DNA from: Candidatus Woesearchaeota archaeon | GTDB taxonomy: Archaea; Nanobdellota; Nanobdellia; Woesearchaeales; SM23-78 | Direction of reading: 5' to 3' | NCBI GenBank assembly: GCA_016933095.1 | Contig: JAFGBP010000035.1 | Coordinates: forward strand, 1 to 8,290 | DNA: 8,290 bases | Shown here: positions 4,747 to 8,290 of the stretch, in pieces | Numbering within the stretch: the first letter of the stretch is position 1 | Layout: every line of letters begins with the position of its first letter | Notes under the pieces: generated by a model | What the model saw: the letters and a program-made list of their open reading frames with translations, nothing else | The model's database searches: none | What the model was told of the DNA's origin: nothing | Made by a program: the position numbers and the translations under genes

Positions 4747-6447
4747 TCAGATCTTCCTCTTATCATAGAAGCTGTCAAGAGAGTACTTTTCCTCGCCATC
4801 CAGGGCCCGCCACATTGGTATCCCGCAGAAATGGGCTCCTTCTGGGCAGACTGGGGGCGTCTTTGCAAGGTGCCGCGTGTAGCATGGCGGCCCAAGATAT
4901 CTTCCGAGCAGCGGATGCCTCGCTTGCACATCCCTTATCTGGATGAGGGATGAGCGCCATATCTCTTCCTGGGCATTCAGGCAGGTTCTCATTTTCATTT
5001 TATGGTTAAAGTTCAGGAAGTCTGCGGTCTCGTAGTATCTCAGGCTTGTTGCGTTCGGAAGGACATAGTTTGCATGCTCTACTGATTCGCCGAGTTCTAT
5101 TAGCCGGTTCCTTGCATTCCATGCCCGCTCCATCGCTGCATGATACATCTCTTTTATGTTCTCAGGAGCAGTCTTGATGAGCGCAGGCATCTCGTAATCA
5201 GGCTCTGCAGGGATGACTAATTCTAGGAGCGGCTTTGCTCCCGGAGTCATGCGGTGCCTCTGCGCCTGGCTGTCTCCCGTGTGGCTCATCTTCGTCTTCC
5301 AGGTGTACGTGACCATTCCAAGGGCTCTTGAAAGCTTTGCAGTGTGGGTGAGGTTCAGCTTGTCTGCAAGCTGCCTGTTCTTAGCTGGGTTGAGGATCAG
5401 GTCTATGGCGTCTGCATCGCTTAACTGGCTCTCGAGCGCCCCGACCTGCGCGCGTACTGCAGATGCGACTATCTTCTCTGCGTTCTCCATCCACCCGACG
5501 AGCTTTGTGGGCTTGCCATCCATGTCTTGGTCGAAATCGCGGGCGTATTGCGAAGCGTAATCAAGCGACTCCCTCCTCTTCGAGAACTCAGCTATGGTCT
5601 TATGCTCTAGCAGTTCGTCTGCAGTGATTGGATTATCAAAACGGTATGCGAGGAGGGGTTCGACTTCGGCCACCAGATTCACCATCCTGCCTAGTATCAT
5701 GTGGCTCTCATCTTCTGCCCCAGGCATGTCGCTAAGACGATATAGCCTTGCCAAGACAAGTCCTGATACTGTATGCAGCATCTGAGTCATAGCGCTGATA
5801 GGGACGACGTATCTTGCGACCTCTATGGCTTTCTTCTCGGCTGAGCGCTCGACATTCCTCGCTTTCTTCTCGCGTCCCGGAGATTCTGTCCTTTTCTCCA
5901 AGTCGGTTCTTCGGCCCGGGAAAATTTTCAGGTATTCTTCCTGCGCAATCGGATTGAGAGCAGCCGCAATATCACGGTAGCTCTGCCATGCATCAAGCAT
6001 TGCCTGGCGATAGATCTCACTGGCCTTTTCAGATTTGAACTTCGGCGCCAGGTATCTCGGCTCATCCAGGCGCACGGACCGCTGGCTGCTCTGCTCGCTG
6101 TTGCTGAACGGGTGGTCGTGGAGCACGCTCCACACGAACTGCCTTGAGATCCCTTCGAGCCCGAAGGTGAAGTGGTCGTGCTGGAAGACTGTGTGGTGGC
6201 CGCCATTGTAAGTCTGCGCGAGTATGTTCATCATCTGATTATCTGTGATCTCTGATGCCTCGACAACTCTCGGAGAATAGCACGTCCTTGCGGCAGCTGT
6301 CTGCAGCTTGCTCATTTCATCTTTCATTTGAAGGTCTGGAGTGCGGGTCCTTGCTTTCAGGGTTATTTTCGGCGGTTCAGAATCAAATTTTTGCCGCCAA
6401 GCTTCCTGCCATTCCTTTTCGCTCTTATACTGGGTCTTCTCGATCAT
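4747..6447 (-). CDS. ThyX-like FAD-dependent thymidylate synthase, double-lobed form
   Basis: Residue numbers here count from GTG 6459 (570 residues); the chosen ATG 6447 gives 566. ThyX proteins normally have ~200-300 residues; this one reads as two ThyX-like lobes. Lobe 1 (about 45-275) has HDHFTFGLEGISRQFVW, then SNSEQSSQRSVR (119-130), then ARYVVPISAMTQMLHTVS. Lobe 2 (about 370-520) has SHTGDSQAQRHR (392-403), YVLPNATSLRYYETADFLNF, and CLNAQEEIWRSSLIQI, the last resembling the ThyX NAR...AQ-EIR helix. Neither lobe keeps a textbook RHRxxS motif: lobe 1 reads LHDHPFS, and the RHR in lobe 2 comes after the conserved Gln. A C-terminal Cys/His cluster (C526, H530, C538, H543, C545) could bind metal. 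The expected reaction is dUMP to dTMP using methylenetetrahydrofolate, FAD and NADPH. Adjacent dCMP deaminase and dTMP kinase genes support this. GTGs at 6459 and 6450 are other possible starts; GAGAG lies 5 nt before ATG 6447. Confidence 0.8.
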   Translation of the reverse strand: MIEKTQYKSEKEWQEAWRQKFDSEPPKITLKARTRTPDLQMKDEMSKLQTAAARTCYSPRVVEASEITDNQMMNILAQTYNGGHHTVFQHDHFTFGLEGISRQFVWSVLHDHPFSNSEQSSQRSVRLDEPRYLAPKFKSEKASEIYRQAMLDAWQSYRDIAAALNPIAQEEYLKIFPGRRTDLEKRTESPGREKKARNVERSAEKKAIEVARYVVPISAMTQMLHTVSGLVLARLYRLSDMPGAEDESHMILGRMVNLVAEVEPLLAYRFDNPITADELLEHKTIAEFSKRRESLDYASQYARDFDQDMDGKPTKLVGWMENAEKIVASAVRAQVGALESQLSDADAIDLILNPAKNRQLADKLNLTHTAKLSRALGMVTYTWKTKMSHTGDSQAQRHRMTPGAKPLLELVIPAEPDYEMPALIKTAPENIKEMYHAAMERAWNARNRLIELGESVEHANYVLPNATSLRYYETADFLNFNHKMKMRTCLNAQEEIWRSSLIQIRDVQARHPLLGRYLGPPCYTRHLAKTPPVCPEGAHFCGIPMWRALDGEEKYSLDSFYDKRKI

Positions 6448-6513
6448 CACAGCTCTCACAGCCCCTTCGGCCGATGCTCAATGCCGAATAGTGAAAGGCA
6501 GAGTTGTCCTATC

Positions 6514-6523
6514 TTTAAATATT
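6514..6523 (-). promoter_or_regulatory. TATA box of the ThyX-like gene
   Basis: Read leftwards this is AATATTTAAA, preceded by AG and followed by GATAGG. The predicted start of transcription is near 6492, leaving an untranslated leader of about 45 nt to ATG 6447. Confidence 0.5.
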
Positions 6524-6573
6524 TCTATCGCAAAGAATTCTTTGGTGTTGCAGGTGGAACGGATCACCCAAAC

Positions 6574-6583
6574 GCTTAAAAAC
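6574..6583 (+). promoter_or_regulatory. TATA-like box of thymidylate kinase
   Basis: GCTTAAAAAC is centred about 28 nt before ATG 6607, predicting a leaderless or nearly leaderless mRNA. Apart from a G-rich AGTGGG directly abutting the ATG there is no SD at normal spacing, consistent with leaderless initiation. Confidence 0.45.
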
Positions 6584-6606
6584 AGGGCTTGTGTATCCTC
6601 AGTGGG

Positions 6607-7278
6607 ATGAAGGGAAAGCTCATAGTAATCGAGGGTACTGATGGGAGCGGGAAGGGGACTCAGACGAAGCGCTTGTTTGATAAGCTTTCCGCTGAGGGTT
6701 ATAATGTTGAGATGATTGATTTCCCTCGTTACCGTGAGCCGGGCGCGGTCATGGTCGAAGAGTATCTGAACGGTCACCTGGGTACGTTGGATGAAATCGG
6801 TCCTTATCCCGCGTCTGTCTTGTATGCTGTGGATCGTTATTATCATAGCAGGAAGATGCATAAGTGGCTGAGCGAGGGTAAAGTCATTCTTTGCAATCGT
6901 TACATGACTGCCAATAAAGGCCATCAGGCAGGCAAGATAAAGGATCTTTCTGAGCGCGACGAGTACTTAGCTTGGTTGGATGATCTGGAGTTTGAGAAGT
7001 TCAAGATTCCCCGGCCCGATAAGGTATTCTTGCTGTTCATGCCGTGCGAGATTGCGCAGCGGCTCGTGGGGCAGAAGGATATGCGCGAGTATCTTGGTGG
7101 GAAGAAGATGGACATCCATGAGTCTAGCCTGCAGCATTTGAAGGATGCTGAGGCGGCTTACCTGTACGTCGCTAAGAAGGAGGGTTGGAGCATCATCGAG
7201 TGCGGAGACGGCGATAAGCCGCTGCCTATAGAGACCATTTTCAGCATGATCTATGAACAGGTCAAGAAGATGCTGTGA
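6607..7278 (+). CDS. tmk: Thymidylate kinase (dTMP kinase)
   Basis: The protein has 223 residues. A Walker A/P-loop lies at 10-18 (GTDGSGKGT) after the strand KLIVIE. DFPRY at 38-42 is the substrate-side motif of dTMP kinases. YAVDRY (73-78) holds the Asp-Arg pair, and CNRYMTANKGHQ (96-107) matches the NRY/DRY helix that reads the thymine base. Residues 150-170 form a lid with several basic residues. It phosphorylates dTMP to dTDP with ATP in the cytoplasm. The start is ATG 6607; an upstream in-frame TTG at 6589 would add six residues without family support, and the TATA-like box fits the ATG. It diverges from the ThyX-like gene, so the two consecutive steps dUMP-dTMP-dTDP are encoded back to back, though from separate promoters. 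Length is at the long end for the family. Confidence 0.93.
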   Translation: MKGKLIVIEGTDGSGKGTQTKRLFDKLSAEGYNVEMIDFPRYREPGAVMVEEYLNGHLGTLDEIGPYPASVLYAVDRYYHSRKMHKWLSEGKVILCNRYMTANKGHQAGKIKDLSERDEYLAWLDDLEFEKFKIPRPDKVFLLFMPCEIAQRLVGQKDMREYLGGKKMDIHESSLQHLKDAEAAYLYVAKKEGWSIIECGDGDKPLPIETIFSMIYEQVKKML

Positions 7279-7309
7279 GTCATGGCAAGCCTTGGTGGAA
7301 CATGAGAAA

Positions 7310-7420
7310 TTATTCTTCTTCCTTTAGTTCTTCTTTTGAATCCTCGTCGAAGAATGAGTTCAGGCTTCTGCTCTTGATCATTGCGTCGTAGCTGATGTTT
7401 GTTTTCCCGTCGATAACCAT
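7310..7420 (-). CDS. Possible small protein (36 aa), unrecognised
   Basis: From ATG 7420 this ORF encodes 36 residues with a polar start and a strongly acidic C-terminus (DEDSKEELKEEE), a natural-looking protein end. TTTATAAA at 7455-7448 is centred about 31 nt upstream on this strand, consistent with near-leaderless transcription. The frame continues open upstream, and another ATG at 7477 would give 55 residues. I recognise no family. The acidic tail and promoter spacing argue for a real gene, but the small size means chance cannot be excluded. Confidence 0.35.
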   Translation of the reverse strand: MVIDGKTNISYDAMIKSRSLNSFFDEDSKEELKEEE

Positions 7421-7446
7421 TTTCAATATTTTTTTGGGGGAATGTT

Positions 7447-7456
7447 CTTTATAAAG
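7447..7456. promoter_or_regulatory. Palindromic TATA element CTTTATAAAG
   Basis: This perfect 10-bp palindrome contains TTTATAAA and could position TBP for either strand. Leftwards it fits the 36-residue ORF starting at 7420; rightwards it could serve the small ORF near 7481-7502. A second TATA-like CATATAA lies at 7471-7477, about 28 nt before ATG 7502. Confidence 0.4.
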
Positions 7457-7487
7457 ATGATTAACCGCTAACATATAACTTTGAAAA

Positions 7488-7515
7488 ATGTTTTTGCAAA
7501 CATGTTTTTGAAAAC
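7488..7515 (+). repeat. Two adjoining 14-bp direct repeats, 13 of 14 identical
   Basis: ATGTTTTTGCAAAC (7488-7501) is followed directly by ATGTTTTTGAAAAC (7502-7515). The first unit contains the palindrome TTTGCAAA. They lie just downstream of TATA-like elements, a position where a repressor site could act, but no binding protein is identified. Confidence 0.5.
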
Positions 7516-7666
7516 GCATCTTTCTGGAATATATTCCAAAGTCATAGGTGTACCAGTTAATGGTAAAACAAGATGGAAAAGAATCCGTGCAAAAAAGGTC
7601 GCCCAGGACCATCTAAAACCATACGCTCTAGCTCTTGGGCCGGTCCCCTTTCTGCCAGGCCCCTAA
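7502..7666 (+). CDS. Possible small basic protein (54 aa), unrecognised
   Basis: The frame from ATG 7502 runs to TAA 7664-7666 and encodes 54 residues with a basic middle (VNGKTRWKRIRAKKVAQDHL) that looks protein-like. A TTG at 7481 would extend it by seven residues. TATA-like CATATAA (7471-7477) is at leaderless spacing from the ATG. Its last 39 nt overlap the 3' end of the convergent gene on the minus strand, and that part is Pro/Gly-rich and may be shadow coding. I do not recognise a family. The basic stretch could bind nucleic acid, which is a guess from charge alone. Confidence 0.3.
   Translation: MFLKTHLSGIYSKVIGVPVNGKTRWKRIRAKKVAQDHLKPYALALGPVPFLPGP
7525..7538. repeat. 14-bp perfect palindrome TGGAATATATTCCA
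   Basis: Every base pairs with its mirror position, giving a 14-bp dyad in the AT-rich stretch between thymidylate kinase and the PepSY-like gene. It could be a dimeric regulator site, or simply part of the small ORF that covers it. Confidence 0.45.
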
Positions 7667-8146
7667 GTCCATTATGCTCTGGAGCTTGTGGCCGAGGACT
7701 TCCCCAGTCCCGGCATCTATCTTGACGTTCAGTATGCTGAAGGTGTGGGTAACGAGGGTCACGTTGTAGACATGCTTAGGCTGGTTCTGGACGAGGATGA
7801 TGCGCTTGTTCACGACTTGGCTGGAATAATCTGATTTCACAAGGTCGTCGCATATTTTCATGGCATCAGCCACCCTGATCTTGATCTCTGACAGGCTTAG
7901 CTTTGCCACGCGTCCATCCTTCTTGAAGACGTCCTCCTCAGGCCTCATGGCGATCGATGGCTCAGTCTCTACCACGACAAGCTTGTCCCTTGACGGAGAA
8001 TAATACCCTAGCTCCCAAGCATACCTCGGATGCTTCTCATCAAGCATGGTAAAAGCGTGAGCAAGGTAGAAATCAGGGTTCTTAGCATGCCACTCCTCAT
8101 ACTCCTTGCTTTTCTCGACCCGCGAGATAGTTTCTTTCAGCATCAT
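7628..8146 (-). CDS. Conserved protein with PepSY-like C-terminal segment, function unknown
   Basis: The 172-residue protein has no signal peptide or membrane segment. The N-terminal half is rich in charged helix (residues 1-22), then FYLAHAFTMLDEKHPRYAWELGYYSPSRDKLVVVE. A Lys/Ser-rich helix DVFKKDGRVAKLSLSEIKIRVADAM follows at about 72-96. The C-terminal segment VYNVTLVTHTFSILNVKIDAGTGEVLGHKL (126-154) has the strand-turn NVKIDAxTGEVL seen in PepSY-type domains. PepSY domains are usually extracytoplasmic, so a cytoplasmic copy is unusual. I cannot assign a function. The start is ATG 8146, or ATG 8143 next to it; GAGGA lies 3-6 nt upstream. TATATAAA at 8177-8184 provides a promoter. It is convergent with the possible small basic ORF. 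Confidence 0.7.
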   Translation of the reverse strand: MMLKETISRVEKSKEYEEWHAKNPDFYLAHAFTMLDEKHPRYAWELGYYSPSRDKLVVVETEPSIAMRPEEDVFKKDGRVAKLSLSEIKIRVADAMKICDDLVKSDYSSQVVNKRIILVQNQPKHVYNVTLVTHTFSILNVKIDAGTGEVLGHKLQSIMDLGAWQKGDRPKS

Positions 8147-8176
8147 AAATCCTCATGATTGACAGCCCGGACAGAC

Positions 8177-8184
8177 TATATAAA
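8177..8184 (-). promoter_or_regulatory. TATA box of the PepSY-like gene
   Basis: Read leftwards the site is TTTATATA in the context AAACTTTATATAGT. Transcription should begin near 8155, leaving a leader of about 9 nt that would still include the GAGGA SD. The stretch from here to 8290 holds no gene I can support. Confidence 0.6.
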
Positions 8185-8262
8185 GTTTACTGCGGCTCGG
8201 GGCGCGTCCAGAATCTCCTGGCCGCGCTTCGTCCGCATCCTTTCTTTCGTGTTGCAAACGAG

Positions 8263-8280
8263 TGTAGACGCATCTCTACA
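8263..8280. repeat. Short inverted repeat TGTAGA-6 nt-TCTACA
   Basis: A perfect 6-bp stem with a CGCATC loop near the right edge. No gene next to it is visible in the window, so its role (terminator stem, operator or chance) cannot be judged. Confidence 0.35.
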
Positions 8281-8290
8281 AATCACCATC

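Noticed and set aside
6478..6924. 148-codon minus-strand frame over the tmk start
   Set aside because: It covers the divergent promoter region and tmk coding sequence and shows no family motifs.
7571..7720. Frame from ATG 7571 with KKGRPGPSK resembling an AT-hook
   Set aside because: One short match, out of frame with the more protein-like small ORF, and most of the frame is antisense to the PepSY-like gene.
8185..8290. Open plus-strand frame running off the right edge
   Set aside because: No ATG, SD or recognisable motif; the ~100 bases are too few to tell a partial gene from chance.
1..8290. tRNA, rRNA, CRISPR array, transposase or insertion-sequence ends
   Set aside because: I saw no cloverleaf, spaced repeats, transposase motifs or paired terminal repeats anywhere in the window.

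Overview
The window looks archaeal. It carries a transcription factor S (TFS) gene and a prepilin with an archaeal class III signal peptide. There are TATA boxes about 26-30 nt upstream of start codons, several implying leaderless mRNAs, and GAGGTG-type Shine-Dalgarno (SD) sites. Small single-function genes, a glycine-rich surface protein and an accessory pilin would suit a DPANN/Woesearchaeota-like genome, but the lineage is an inference from gene style and not a proven assignment.

Layout. Positions 1-563 hold the 3' part of a secreted glycine-rich repeat protein, followed by a type IV pilin-like gene (604-1038). TFS (1100-1417) overlaps a DUF167 gene (1410-1631), and that gene runs tail-to-tail into a minus-strand pair: a P-loop nucleotide kinase (2743-2180), then dCMP deaminase (2141-1614). 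From 2821 a plus-strand unit begins: a strong TATA box, a 30-codon ORF with 11 consecutive leucine codons, a 102-nt spacer able to fold in two competing ways, and leuA (3047-4657). A large double-lobed ThyX-like thymidylate synthase (minus, 6447-4747) converges on leuA, and thymidylate kinase (plus, 6607-7278) diverges from it. Positions 7279-7627 are AT-rich, with two possible small ORFs and several repeats. A conserved protein with a PepSY-like tail (minus, 8146-7628) follows, and the last ~145 bases show its promoter and no clear gene.

Two themes stand out. First, dCMP deaminase (dCMP to dUMP), the ThyX-like protein (dUMP to dTMP), thymidylate kinase (dTMP to dTDP) and an extra nucleotide kinase together make a dTTP-supply neighbourhood in several transcription units. 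Second, leuA appears to be controlled by a leucine-coding leader peptide. The spacer contains an arm A, an arm B and a third element C that overlaps the leuA start codon; A and C share the hexamer GCAAGA and both can pair with B. This is the arrangement expected of ribosome-mediated attenuation acting on translation initiation, in a genome whose other signals are archaeal. It is the most interesting signal here. The sequence elements are read directly; the mechanism is inference.
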